The notes below the pieces were generated by a model. The model saw only the letters and a list, made by a program, of their open reading frames with translations. It was not told the DNA's origin and did no database searches. A stretch of 64,000 bases of DNA from Streptomyces lincolnensis. GTDB lineage: Bacteria; Actinomycetota; Actinomycetes; Streptomycetales; Streptomycetaceae. The stretch is from contig NZ_JAIHON010000005.1 of NCBI RefSeq assembly GCF_021173675.1, positions 620,001-684,000 on the forward strand, read 5' to 3'. Below, one piece after another: positions 1 through 10,209 of the stretch; the stretch's first letter is position 1; every line of letters starts with the position of its first letter. The position numbers were made by a program, and so were the translations under genes.

Positions 1-1
1 C

Positions 2-466
2 ATGTGGACCGACGGCAACGAATGGCAGTGCCCGGGCTGCACGGGGTTCACCTCGCAGTACACCCGCCTGGACTTCCTGGACAACTACGACGCCCGGTTC
101 GTCATCGTCACCCAGGGCCCGATCGAGGAGGCCCTCGCCTACAAGCGGCGGGTCGGCAACCGGATGACGTGGTACTCCACCGCGAACAGCCCTTTCGGGT
201 CCGACGTCGGCGCACCCCCGGACGCGGGATTCGCGGTCAACGTCTTCCTCCGCGACGGCGACACCGTCTACCGCACCTGGCACACCGACGGCCGGGGCAC
301 CGAACAGCTCAGCCACACCTTCGCCCTCATCGACCTCCTGCCGTACGGCCGCCAGGAGGAATGGCAGGACTCCCCCGAGGGCTGGCCCAAATCCCCCACC
401 TACAGCCGCTGGTCGACGTCCAAGGACATCGCCGCGCTCTACGGCCCGGGATCCGACGACGGCTGA
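2..466 (+). CDS. DUF899 family thioredoxin-like protein, C-terminal part (5' end outside window)
   Basis: Only the last 154 residues are present; the reading frame is open at the left edge, so the ATG at base 2 is probably internal. The segment starts with a tryptophan-rich strand and a CPGC pair (residues 10-13), and later has the 'AYKRRVGNRMTWYST' stretch typical of the DUF899 family, which adopts a thioredoxin-like fold. A general redox role is an inference from fold; no substrate is known. The gene ends inside a run of four 15-bp tandem units (451-510), so its last few residues (GSDDG) are encoded by the repeat. It converges with the MerR-clamp gene on the other strand. Confidence 0.75.
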   Translation: MWTDGNEWQCPGCTGFTSQYTRLDFLDNYDARFVIVTQGPIEEALAYKRRVGNRMTWYSTANSPFGSDVGAPPDAGFAVNVFLRDGDTVYRTWHTDGRGTEQLSHTFALIDLLPYGRQEEWQDSPEGWPKSPTYSRWSTSKDIAALYGPGSDDG

Positions 467-510
467 TCCGGCGGCGATCGATCCGACGACGACGCATCCG
501 ACGGCGACCG
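451..510. repeat. Four degenerate 15-bp tandem repeats across a stop codon
   Basis: Units start at 451, 466, 481 and 496, each opening ATCCGACGACG or a close variant. The TGA of the DUF899 gene (464-466) straddles the junction of units 1 and 2, so the repeat runs from coding into non-coding DNA with exact 15-bp spacing. Confidence 0.8.
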
Positions 511-546
511 GCGGTCGGGCCGGTTCAGGGCGGGGCGCCCGTGCCG

Positions 547-1638
547 TCAGTCCTCCAGACGGACCGGCATCAGGACCGAGAAGGCGCCCTCGTCGTCGGG
601 CCGGCGGATCGCGATCGGTGCTGTGGGGGCGCCGAACTCCAGGATCAGGCGGTCCCTGGCCCCGGCGGCCAGCGCGTCCAGCAGGAACGCGCGGTTGACG
701 GCGACCCGGTTCGGTTCGCCGTCGCCGTCGCCGTCGGCACCGTCGGCACCGTCGGCGCACAGGGTCACCATGCCCCCGTCCTCCGCCCTGAGCACGCTGA
801 GGTCGGGCGCCCCCACCTCGCCGGAACGGACAGGACCCGTCTCCAGGGCCTTCCGGAAGGCCGCCACCTCGACCAGCGCGCGGCGTCCGCCGGGCACCGG
901 CAGGAGACGGCGGTAGTCGGGAAAGTCGTGGTCGAGGCACTGACCGGCCGCCTGCCTGTCCCCGGCCTCCAGGGACACGCGGTCGCCGTCGACGGAGAGC
1001 CGCACGGGCCCCTCGCCGTCCAGCAGCGCCCGCATCGCATCCGCGAGGGGGCCGGGCACGATGACCTGCACGCGACCCCCGTCGTGCCCGGCGACACCGG
1101 CCCGCCCGACGGCCATGCGGTACCGGTCGGTGGCCACCACATGGAGGCTCTCGCCCTCGATGTCGAACAGGACCCCACCGAGCATCGGCAGCTCCGGGTC
1201 TGAACTCGCCGCGAACCGGACCGTGTCCAGCGCGGCGGCCAACTCGGGCGCGGCGACGGACAGTCGGACGGTGGCGCTGCGGAGCGAGGTCATGACGTTC
1301 TCCCTGTGATCGAGTAGTGCTCGGAGCGCGGAGAACTCGCCGCGGGCATCGGACAGCCCCTGCTCAAGACGGCGCAGATGCGCCTCCAGCAGCTTCCGGA
1401 CCAGATCACTGTCCGCACCGGACCAGCCGGCCAGCACCAGCCGGATGTCCGCCACCGGCATCCCGGCCCGCCGCAACCGGGCCAGCACCCGGGCCTCTTC
1501 GAGCTGCCCGGGCTCGTACCACCGATAACCGCTCACCGGATCCACCCAGGCCGGAACCAGCACACCCGCACGGTCGTAGAACCGCAGGGCACTCACCCCC
1601 AGACCACTGCCACGGGCCATGTCGCCGATGCTGCGCAT
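547..1638 (-). CDS. MerR-family regulator fused to a DNA polymerase III beta (sliding clamp)-like domain
   Basis: 363 residues. Residues 1-75 are a MerR winged helix (SIGDMARGSGLGVSALRFYD, then GYRWYEP and a conserved 'LRRAGMP'). Residues 75-115 form the usual dimerisation helix. From about 118 to the end the protein resembles two DnaN-type modules (pattern 'GGVLFDIEGESLHVVATDRYRMAV', then a second module ending in a PVRLED tail). A canonical clamp has three modules. In MerR proteins the C-terminal part normally senses a ligand, so here the clamp-like part may be the sensor or a protein-docking platform; that is inference. The ATG at 1638 is chosen because GGAGAG lies 6 bases upstream and because residues before it look like non-coding shadow. 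A MerR-type operator sits just upstream, which suggests autoregulation. Confidence 0.85.
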   Translation of the reverse strand: MRSIGDMARGSGLGVSALRFYDRAGVLVPAWVDPVSGYRWYEPGQLEEARVLARLRRAGMPVADIRLVLAGWSGADSDLVRKLLEAHLRRLEQGLSDARGEFSALRALLDHRENVMTSLRSATVRLSVAAPELAAALDTVRFAASSDPELPMLGGVLFDIEGESLHVVATDRYRMAVGRAGVAGHDGGRVQVIVPGPLADAMRALLDGEGPVRLSVDGDRVSLEAGDRQAAGQCLDHDFPDYRRLLPVPGGRRALVEVAAFRKALETGPVRSGEVGAPDLSVLRAEDGGMVTLCADGADGADGDGDGEPNRVAVNRAFLLDALAAGARDRLILEFGAPTAPIAIRRPDDEGAFSVLMPVRLED

Positions 1639-1657
1639 GTCGCTCTCCACACCCGGC

Positions 1658-1688
1658 ACTCTGGCCCCTGAACAAGGTCGAGGGTCAA
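1658..1688 (-). promoter_or_regulatory. MerR-type promoter/operator with 19-bp spacer
   Basis: Read on the minus strand there is a -35 box TTGACC (1688-1683), a 19-bp spacer, and a -10-like CAGAGT (1663-1658). The spacer and flank form the dyad CCCTnnACnnnGTnnAGGG (1684-1666). Overlong 19-bp spacers with a centred dyad are the hallmark of MerR-activated promoters. It precedes the MerR-clamp ATG by about 20 bases, so the transcript leader would be very short. Confidence 0.7.
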
Positions 1689-1771
1689 CCCCCACCCACA
1701 CCAACACCCACCGGCACCTCGACATGCGTGCAGCCCCGTTGAGGGGAAAGGCACGTCTGGGTCGGGTTTGT

Positions 1772-2098
1772 CTACGAGGCGTCGGCGTAGGCGAGGTGGG
1801 TGCCACAGACCGTGCAGCGGAAGAGCATGGCGCTCGCGCCCTGCCCCAGGTGGGTCAGGAAGCTCTCCAGCTGCGATGCGTCGTGCCATCCGCCCATCCG
1901 CAGGTCGCTCCGAAGCTGGTCGCGTGCCTCGGGGTGGGCGGCGAGTTCGGTGTGTCCGACCTCACCGAGGGTGACATGCTCCAGGATCTCCTCGCCGACC
2001 CCGGCGAGCCCGTACGAGTCGGCGAACTCACCCTCAACCGGTACTGCGCTCGCAACAGGATCAGGGTGATAGCGGAATACGGGCAGGGCAGCGCTCAC
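1772..2098 (-). CDS. CbrC (UPF0167) family protein with internal deletions, possibly decayed
   Basis: 108 residues from a GTG with AGGAAGG 8 bases upstream. The N-terminus (LPVFRYHPDPVAS) and the C-terminus (LFRCTVCGTHLAYAD) match the two ends of CbrC/UPF0167 proteins, which are usually about 170-190 residues. From memory of the family, two central blocks are missing: the Cys-rich zinc-binding segment with CPWC and the 'RTPGF..WQ...W..HCGD' segment. The frame stays open and codon use stays normal, so this is either a minimal variant or a gene losing function without a frameshift. CbrC has been linked to colicin tolerance in enterics; that role is not assumed here. It lies alone between the MerR-clamp gene and the radical SAM gene. 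Confidence 0.65.
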   Translation of the reverse strand: MSAALPVFRYHPDPVASAVPVEGEFADSYGLAGVGEEILEHVTLGEVGHTELAAHPEARDQLRSDLRMGGWHDASQLESFLTHLGQGASAMLFRCTVCGTHLAYADAS

Positions 2099-2275
2099 CA
2101 GCGAGCCTTCCTGTACCAGAAGGTGACCGCGTTGGCGCGGGTGGCCCGAGCACGGGACACCGACGGCGCCGACCGACGAGAGAGTGAGACACCGACCGCG
2201 GACAGTACAGCCGTCACCCCGCCCTCGCCGGCCCCCGCCGGCGCCTCAACCACCCGATCGAGCGGCTCACTCAGC

Positions 2276-4249
<1,974 letters not shown>

Positions 4250-4338
4250 CTCGCGAACCTTCGTGAGCGGGACTGAACTGACAGGGGTGACCATCAAGAC
4301 TAACGCGGCCACGGCCACCCCTCGCACGCCCGAAGGGC

Positions 4339-5844
4339 TCAGAGGTCCGCCGCCGCGTCCTTGACCTCGTCCCAGAACCCGGGCAGCTCGGCCTCCACGG
4401 TCGCGGCCCGGTGCTCCTCGCGCCCGTACAGCAGCCCGTACGTGAACGCGCTCTCCCCCGCCGCGTGCGCGACCGCGGACAGCTCGCGCAGGGTCCCGCG
4501 GGCCATGACGCTGTCCTGATGCTCACCGAGCAGGTTCTGGAGGGACTTCATGGACTTGACCAGGTCCTTGGCCGGCTTACCGAGGGCCGGACGGGCCGCC
4601 TCCGCCGCGTAGCGGGTCCGCTTGGTCTTCTTACGGGCCTCGTGGATGGCGACGTCCCGGTCCGTGCCGGGGTCCAGCTCCAGCGCCTGCCCGACGAGCG
4701 CGGACACCTTCGCGAAGTCCTTCTTCACCGCCTCGGGGATCACCTTCCCGGGTTTCTTCCCGGCCGCCTTCAGCAGGGGCGGGTCGGCGAGCAGTGTGTC
4801 GAGGGCATCGAGCAGGGCCAGGTAGCGGCGGGAGTCGAGGATCCCGATCAACCGGCCGCTCGCGCCGCCGGTCCGGTCACCCGCCCAGGCGGCCAGCCGC
4901 TCGGCGACCGGACCGGAGACCAGCGTGGCGGGCACCTGGTCCAGGGCCGCGGACAGGCGTTCGTTCAGTACCTCGCGATCCCGGTCCACGCCCAGCTCAC
5001 CGGCCAGCCACTTCAACTCGTCACCGATCGGTTCGGTGATGGCCCGGTCGAGGATCTTGCCGAACGACTTGAAGGTGCTGCGCATCCGGCGGGTGGCGAC
5101 ACGCATGCTGTGCACGGAGTCCTCGACGTTGCGGCGCACGGCCGGGTCGAGTTCGACGATCGCGTCCCGCTGGTCGCGGACGTAGGCGAGGACGTGGTCA
5201 CCGGCGGTCACCGGGGCACCGGGGGCGGCGGGCCGACGCTTCTTCTCCGGCGCCGTCTCCGCCAGCGCCCGCGCCAGCTTCGACACCGACGTCGAGGGCC
5301 GCACCCCCGCCTTGCGCAGGCGTTTCTCCACCTTGTCGAGGAAGGCCGGGTCGCCCCCGTCGGCCAGTTCCACCTCGATCTCGGTCCACTGGGCGCTGCC
5401 GCCCTCCCCCGTGAGCCGCTCGGCCCGTACCGCGTCGACGCTCACCTCGGCGAGCAGCCGTCCGTCGCCGTCCACCAGGTCGCGCACGTCCCGGTCCGAG
5501 CGCAGCCGCACCACGGGCCGCAGCTCGGCGTCGCGGACGCGGGAGCGGACCAGGCCGGCGAGAGCGCGTGGCACGGTGTCGGAGAGCGGCGCCTGGACCT
5601 CGTCCCGCACGCCCGGGGCCACCGGGAACTTCAGATGCCAGCCCGCGTCCGATCCGCCGGTGCGGCGGCGCAGGGTGAGCGCGGACGCGGCGAGGCGTTC
5701 GTCGACGGTGTCGTAGTAGGTGGCGTCCAGGTGCGCGACTCCCTTGTCGATCACGGCCGCGACCCCGGCGACGCCGGTCAGGTCCGGCAGCCCGCTCTCG
5801 TCGGACTCGTACTTTCGCTCGATCTCGCGCTTGATGTCCGCCAT
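4339..5844 (-). CDS. CYTH and CHAD domain protein
   Basis: 501 residues. The N-terminal 200 residues are a CYTH triphosphate-tunnel domain, beginning with the signature EIERKY (residues 7-12) that supplies the ExExK metal/triphosphate ligands, followed by alternating Arg/Lys/Glu strands (TLRRRTGG, WHLKFP, VEVELADG-like). After a lysine/proline linker (about 200-212) comes a helical CHAD domain of about 285 residues with the conserved basic 'VHSMRVATRRMRSTFK' and 'IHEARKKTKRTRYAAE' helices, which in other CHAD proteins bind polyphosphate. The combination suggests a cytosolic polyphosphate-binding or inorganic triphosphatase protein. It is separated from the radical SAM gene by about 90 bases and may be cotranscribed with it. 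Confidence 0.9.
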   Translation of the reverse strand: MADIKREIERKYESDESGLPDLTGVAGVAAVIDKGVAHLDATYYDTVDERLAASALTLRRRTGGSDAGWHLKFPVAPGVRDEVQAPLSDTVPRALAGLVRSRVRDAELRPVVRLRSDRDVRDLVDGDGRLLAEVSVDAVRAERLTGEGGSAQWTEIEVELADGGDPAFLDKVEKRLRKAGVRPSTSVSKLARALAETAPEKKRRPAAPGAPVTAGDHVLAYVRDQRDAIVELDPAVRRNVEDSVHSMRVATRRMRSTFKSFGKILDRAITEPIGDELKWLAGELGVDRDREVLNERLSAALDQVPATLVSGPVAERLAAWAGDRTGGASGRLIGILDSRRYLALLDALDTLLADPPLLKAAGKKPGKVIPEAVKKDFAKVSALVGQALELDPGTDRDVAIHEARKKTKRTRYAAEAARPALGKPAKDLVKSMKSLQNLLGEHQDSVMARGTLRELSAVAHAAGESAFTYGLLYGREEHRAATVEAELPGFWDEVKDAAADL

Positions 5845-5930
5845 GACCCGAATCTAGTGGGCGAAGGCCCGTTACGGCAGGGGGCACTGTGGATGGCCCC
5901 CGGGGAAACCGGGGGCGACCACACGTGCCG

Positions 5931-7130
5931 TCAGGCCGACATGGGCCGTTGCACCCGGATGGACTGCAACAGCCCCACCGCCACCCAGACCGCGAACATC
6001 GACGAGCCTCCGTAGGACACGAACGGCAGCGGCAGGCCCGTGACCGGCATGATCCCGAGGGTCATACCGATGTTCTCGAAGGCCTGGAAGGCGAACCAGG
6101 CCACGATCCCGGCGGCGACGATCGTGCCGTAGAGCTCGGTCGTCTCGCGGGCGATGCGGCAGGCGCGCCACAGGACGACGCCGAGCAGCACGATGATCAG
6201 GCCCGCGCCGAGGAAGCCGAGTTCCTCGCCCGCGACGGTGAAGACGAAGTCGGTCTGCTGCTCGGGCACGAACTGGCCCGTCGTCTGCGAGCCGTGGAAC
6301 AGCCCGGCGCCCGTCAGGCCGCCCGAGCCGATGGCGATACGGGCCTGGTTGGTGTTGTAGCCGACGCCGGCCGGGTCGAGGCTGGGGTTGGCGAAGGCCG
6401 CGAAGCGGGCGATCTGGTACTCGTCCAGGATGTGCAGCTGCCATACGGCGATGGCGCCGGCCGCGCCCGCGCCGATCAGCCCGAACACCCACCGGTTGGA
6501 GGCGCCGGAGGCGAGCAGCACGCCCAGCACGATGATGACCATCACCATGACCGACCCGAGGTCGGGCATCAGCATCACGACCAGCATCGGTACGGCGGCC
6601 AGGCCCAGGGCCTGCATCACGGTGCGGTGGTCCGGGTAGGGCTTGTCGCCCGCGTCCACCCGCGCGGCCAGCAGCATCGCCATGCCCAGGATGATCGTGA
6701 TCTTCACGAACTCGGAGGGCTGGAGCGAGAAGCCGCCGCCGAGCACGATCCAGGAGTGGGCGCCGTTGACGGTCGAGCCGAGCGGGGTCAGCACCAGCAG
6801 GATCAGGAACACCGAGGCGCCGTAGAGGATCGGGACGGCGGTGCGCAGGGTGCGGTGGCCGAGCCAGACCGTGCCGATCATCAGGGCGAGTCCGATGCCG
6901 GTGTTCATCAGGTGCCGGATCAGGAAGTAGTACGGGTCGCCCTGGTTGATCTCGGTGCGGTTGCGGGTGGCCGAGAAGACCAGGACCGAGCCGATCAGTG
7001 ACAGGGCGACGGCCGAGAGCAGTATCGGCCAGTCCAGCCGGCGGGCCACGGAGTCCCGGGCGAACAGCCTGGTCCAGCCCGCCCGTTGCGGCCCGTATCC
7101 GGAGACCTGGAAGCTGTTGACGCCGGTCAT
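5931..7130 (-). CDS. rodA: RodA-type SEDS glycosyltransferase (FtsW/RodA/SpoVE family)
   Basis: 399 residues, about ten membrane helices. SEDS signatures are present: 'GAHSWIVLGGGFSLQPSEFVKI' near the middle and 'MPVTGLPLPFVSYGGSSM' near the C-terminus. SEDS proteins polymerise lipid II into glycan strands and work with a class B penicillin-binding protein. The partner is the gene immediately upstream: the mrdA stop and the rodA ATG overlap as ATGA (7127-7130), so they are translationally coupled. In Streptomyces this gene (also called sfr) belongs to the mre cluster, which acts mainly in spore-wall synthesis. It is the last gene of the minus-strand operon. Confidence 0.96.
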   Translation of the reverse strand: MTGVNSFQVSGYGPQRAGWTRLFARDSVARRLDWPILLSAVALSLIGSVLVFSATRNRTEINQGDPYYFLIRHLMNTGIGLALMIGTVWLGHRTLRTAVPILYGASVFLILLVLTPLGSTVNGAHSWIVLGGGFSLQPSEFVKITIILGMAMLLAARVDAGDKPYPDHRTVMQALGLAAVPMLVVMLMPDLGSVMVMVIIVLGVLLASGASNRWVFGLIGAGAAGAIAVWQLHILDEYQIARFAAFANPSLDPAGVGYNTNQARIAIGSGGLTGAGLFHGSQTTGQFVPEQQTDFVFTVAGEELGFLGAGLIIVLLGVVLWRACRIARETTELYGTIVAAGIVAWFAFQAFENIGMTLGIMPVTGLPLPFVSYGGSSMFAVWVAVGLLQSIRVQRPMSA

Positions 7131-9373
7131 GCGAGCGTCCTCCGGCTTCCCCGGGTCCGGTGTCGCCGGCGCGCGTTCCGGTTGCCCCCGGCGGCTGTCG
7201 GCACCGTGGCGGCCAGTTGCTGGGTGTCCGGCTCCTCCGTGCCCTTCTGGCTGATCCGCTGCTCCTTGGCCGGGTCCTTGGAGACCTTCGGAGACGTGAT
7301 CGAACCGTCCGGCTTGATCTTCGGCAGGCTCTTCTCCGGGGTGGGAAGCAGCGCGTTCCTGGGGTTGATCGTGCCGTCCTCGGAGACGCCGTACAGCGCG
7401 TTGTAGATCTTGCGCACGGCGGGGCCCGAGGCGCCGGAGCCCGTACCGCCCTGGGAGATGGTCATGACGACCGTGTAGTCCTTGGTGTAGGTGGCGAACC
7501 AGGAGGTGGTCTGCTTGCCGTAGACCTCGGCCGTACCCGTCTTGGCGTGCATCGGGATCTTGTCCTGCGGCCAGCCGCCGAACCGCCAGGCGGCCGAACC
7601 GCGGGTCACGACTCCCGCGAGGGCGTCGTTTATCTCGGCGAGCGTCTGCTTGGAGTCCGGCAGCTTGCCGTGCGACTTGGGCGCGATCGCCTGGACCTGC
7701 TTGCCGTCGGCGCTCACGATCGCCTTGCCGACGGTCGGGTCGTAGAGGGTGCCGCCGTTGGCGATGGCCCCGTAGATCGTCGCCATCTGGATCGGCGTGA
7801 CGAGGGTGTCGCCCTGGCCGATGGAGTAGTTGACGGCGTCACCGGCGCGCATCTTGTTGCCTTCGAGGCAGTTCTCGTACGCGATCTGCTCCGCGTACGA
7901 GCCGCCCTTCTTGCCGTACTTGCACCAGGCGTCCTTGTTGGCCTTCCAGTAGTCCTGCTTCCACTGGCGGTCGGGGATGCGGCCGCTGACCTCGTTCGGG
8001 AGGTCGATGCCGGTCTCCTTGCCGAGGCCGAACTGGTGGGCGGTCTTGTAGAACCAGTCCTCGGCGTTCTTCTTCGGGGTGGTGCCGCCGTCCCGCTGCC
8101 ATTCCTGGTGGGCCAGGCGGTAGAAGACGGTGTCGCAGGAGACCTCCAGGGCGCGGCCGAGGTTGATCGGGCCGTACCCCTTGGACTCGAAGTTCTTGAA
8201 GACCTGGCCGCCGATGGAGTACGAGCTGGAGCACTCGTAGTTGCCGTCGAAGGGGTAGCCGGCGTTGACCGCGGCCGTGGAGGAGACGACCTTGAAGATC
8301 GAGCCGGGGGCGGCCTGGCCCTGGATCGCGCGGTTGAGCAGCGGGTAGTTGGAGTTCTTGCCGGTGAGCCTGGCGTAGTCCTTGGCGGAGATGCCGCCGA
8401 CCCAGGCGTTCGGGTCGTAGGTCGGGTTCGAGGCCATGGCGACGACCCGGCCGGTCTTGGCCTCCATCACCACGACCGCGCCGGAGTCGGCCTTGTAGTT
8501 CTCGCCGGTGTTCTTGTCGAAGGTCTTGCGGGCTTCCTTCATCGCGTCGTTCAGCTCGTACTCGGCGACGCGCTGGACGCGGGCGTCGATGCTGGTGACG
8601 AGGTTGGAGCCGGGCTGCGCGGGGTCGGCCTGGGCCTCGCCGATGACGCGGCCGAGGTTGTCGACCTCGTAGCGGGTGACACCGGCCTTGCCGCGCAGTT
8701 CCTTGTCGTACTCGCGCTCCAGGCCGGAGCGGCCGACCTGGTCGGAGCGCAGGTAGGGCGAGTCGGTGTCCTGGGCCTTGGTGATCTCCTCGTCGGTGAC
8801 GGGCGAGAGATAGCCGAGGACCTGGGCGGTGTTGGCCTTGGCGGGGGCTGCGTAGCGGCGGACGGCCTCGGGCTCGGCGGTGATGCCGGGGAACTCCTCG
8901 GCGCGCTCGCGGATCTGCAGGGCCTGCTTGGCGGTGGCCTCGTCGGTGATGGGGATGGGCTGGTACGGCGAGCCGTTCCAGCAGGGCTGGGGGGTCTTGG
9001 AGTCGCACAGCCGGACCTTCTCCATGACCTCCTTGGGCGTCATGCCCAGGACGCCGGCCAGCTTGGCGAGGACGGCCTTGCCGTCGTCCTTCATCTTCAG
9101 CAGGTCGGTGCGGGAGGCGGAGACCACCAGACGGGTCTCGTTGTCCGCCAGGGGTACTCCGCGGGCGTCCAGGATCGAGCCGCGGACGGCGGGCTCGACG
9201 ACCTGCTGGACGTGGTTGCCGGAGGCCTTCTTGGCGTACTCGTCGCCCTCGCGGATCTGGAGGTACCACAGGCGCCCGCCCAGGGTGCCGAGGAGGGAGA
9301 GGACGAGAACCTGGATGACGATGAGCCGGATCTGGACCCGTGGGGTCCTACCGGTCTCGGGGATGTTGGTCAC
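7127..9373 (-). CDS. mrdA: Penicillin-binding protein 2 (class B transpeptidase)
   Basis: 748 residues from a GTG preceded by GGGGGAGG. One N-terminal membrane helix (about 16-36) anchors it; the PBP dimerisation domain follows, then the transpeptidase domain with the active-site tetrad S-I-F-K (near residue 356), the second motif S-C-D (near 412, equivalent to SAD of enterobacterial PBP2) and K-T-G (near 609, 'HAKTGTAEVYG'). The enzyme cross-links peptidoglycan outside the membrane and pairs with RodA. The C-terminal tail after the catalytic domain is long, Pro/Lys-rich and ends in an Arg-rich stretch (RNARRRHRTRGSRR). It sits in the mreB-mreC-mreD-mrdA-rodA order usual for streptomycetes. 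Confidence 0.96.
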   Translation of the reverse strand: MTNIPETGRTPRVQIRLIVIQVLVLSLLGTLGGRLWYLQIREGDEYAKKASGNHVQQVVEPAVRGSILDARGVPLADNETRLVVSASRTDLLKMKDDGKAVLAKLAGVLGMTPKEVMEKVRLCDSKTPQPCWNGSPYQPIPITDEATAKQALQIRERAEEFPGITAEPEAVRRYAAPAKANTAQVLGYLSPVTDEEITKAQDTDSPYLRSDQVGRSGLEREYDKELRGKAGVTRYEVDNLGRVIGEAQADPAQPGSNLVTSIDARVQRVAEYELNDAMKEARKTFDKNTGENYKADSGAVVVMEAKTGRVVAMASNPTYDPNAWVGGISAKDYARLTGKNSNYPLLNRAIQGQAAPGSIFKVVSSTAAVNAGYPFDGNYECSSSYSIGGQVFKNFESKGYGPINLGRALEVSCDTVFYRLAHQEWQRDGGTTPKKNAEDWFYKTAHQFGLGKETGIDLPNEVSGRIPDRQWKQDYWKANKDAWCKYGKKGGSYAEQIAYENCLEGNKMRAGDAVNYSIGQGDTLVTPIQMATIYGAIANGGTLYDPTVGKAIVSADGKQVQAIAPKSHGKLPDSKQTLAEINDALAGVVTRGSAAWRFGGWPQDKIPMHAKTGTAEVYGKQTTSWFATYTKDYTVVMTISQGGTGSGASGPAVRKIYNALYGVSEDGTINPRNALLPTPEKSLPKIKPDGSITSPKVSKDPAKEQRISQKGTEEPDTQQLAATVPTAAGGNRNARRRHRTRGSRRTLA

Positions 9374-9519
9374 TGCGGCTGCCTCCCCCTCTCAGTGCGT
9401 CGACGTGTACGAGGCGCCGGTGTACGTGTCGGTCGTGTGTGCGCGTACGCATGATGAACGGCGGACCTGTGAGCGCGCGTTCCGACGCCACGCCCTCGTT
9501 CGGGTGAACTCCAGCGTGT

Positions 9520-10197
9520 TCACAGCCGCTTGACCCCCTTGATGCGGCCGACGCGCGCGGTGCGGGTGCGGGCCTTGGTCTTCAGGCCGCCGAGTCCACC
9601 GCGCTGGCCGCCGATCCTCAGGCCCGTGCCGGAGGAGAGCCAGCCGGAGGAGATGTCGGTGGCCTTGGCGGCCGTGTTGGTCTCGGCGAGCGGGTCGTTC
9701 TCCGCGCGCCGGGCCAGGGCCATGATCCCGGGGACGACGAACGGGGCGAGCAGCAGGTCGTACAGGGCGGCCGTGAACAGCAGGCTGGGCAGGCCGACAT
9801 GGCGGGCGGCGGTGTCGCCGACGAGGGCGCCGACCCCGGCGTACAGCAGGGTGGAGCCGATGGCGGCGGCGACCACGACGAGCATGGGGCCGGTGGCGGA
9901 CTTCAGCCGGCCGTTCTCCGGTTTGGCCAGTCCGGCGAGGTAGCCGATCACGCAGAGCACCAGGGCGTAGCGGCCGGCGGCGTGGTCGGCGGGTGGGGCG
10001 AGGTCGGCGAGGAGACCCGCGCCGAAGCCGACGAGGGCGCCGCCGACATGGCCGTAGACCAGGGCGAGGCCGAGGACGGTGAGAAGCAGCAGGTCGGGGA
10101 CGGCGCCCGGCAGGTGCAGGCGGGCGAGGACGCTCACCTGGAGGACCAGGGCGACGACGACCAGGGAGGTGGAGAGCAGGATCCGGTTGACGCGCAT
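9520..10197 (-). CDS. mreD: Rod shape-determining membrane protein MreD
   Basis: 225 residues with about five hydrophobic helices in the first 175 residues, including the typical 'LPGAVPDLLLLTVLGLALVYG' region, followed by a basic Gly/Arg-rich cytoplasmic tail (residues 190-225, RGGLGGLKTKARTRTARVGR). MreD links MreC and MreB to the peptidoglycan synthases. The ATG at 10197 lies 12 bases after the mreC stop, so the two are in one transcript. The 146 bases between this gene and mrdA hold no other gene. Confidence 0.92.
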   Translation of the reverse strand: MRVNRILLSTSLVVVALVLQVSVLARLHLPGAVPDLLLLTVLGLALVYGHVGGALVGFGAGLLADLAPPADHAAGRYALVLCVIGYLAGLAKPENGRLKSATGPMLVVVAAAIGSTLLYAGVGALVGDTAARHVGLPSLLFTAALYDLLLAPFVVPGIMALARRAENDPLAETNTAAKATDISSGWLSSGTGLRIGGQRGGLGGLKTKARTRTARVGRIKGVKRL

Positions 10198-10209
10198 GGC
10201 TTACAGCTC

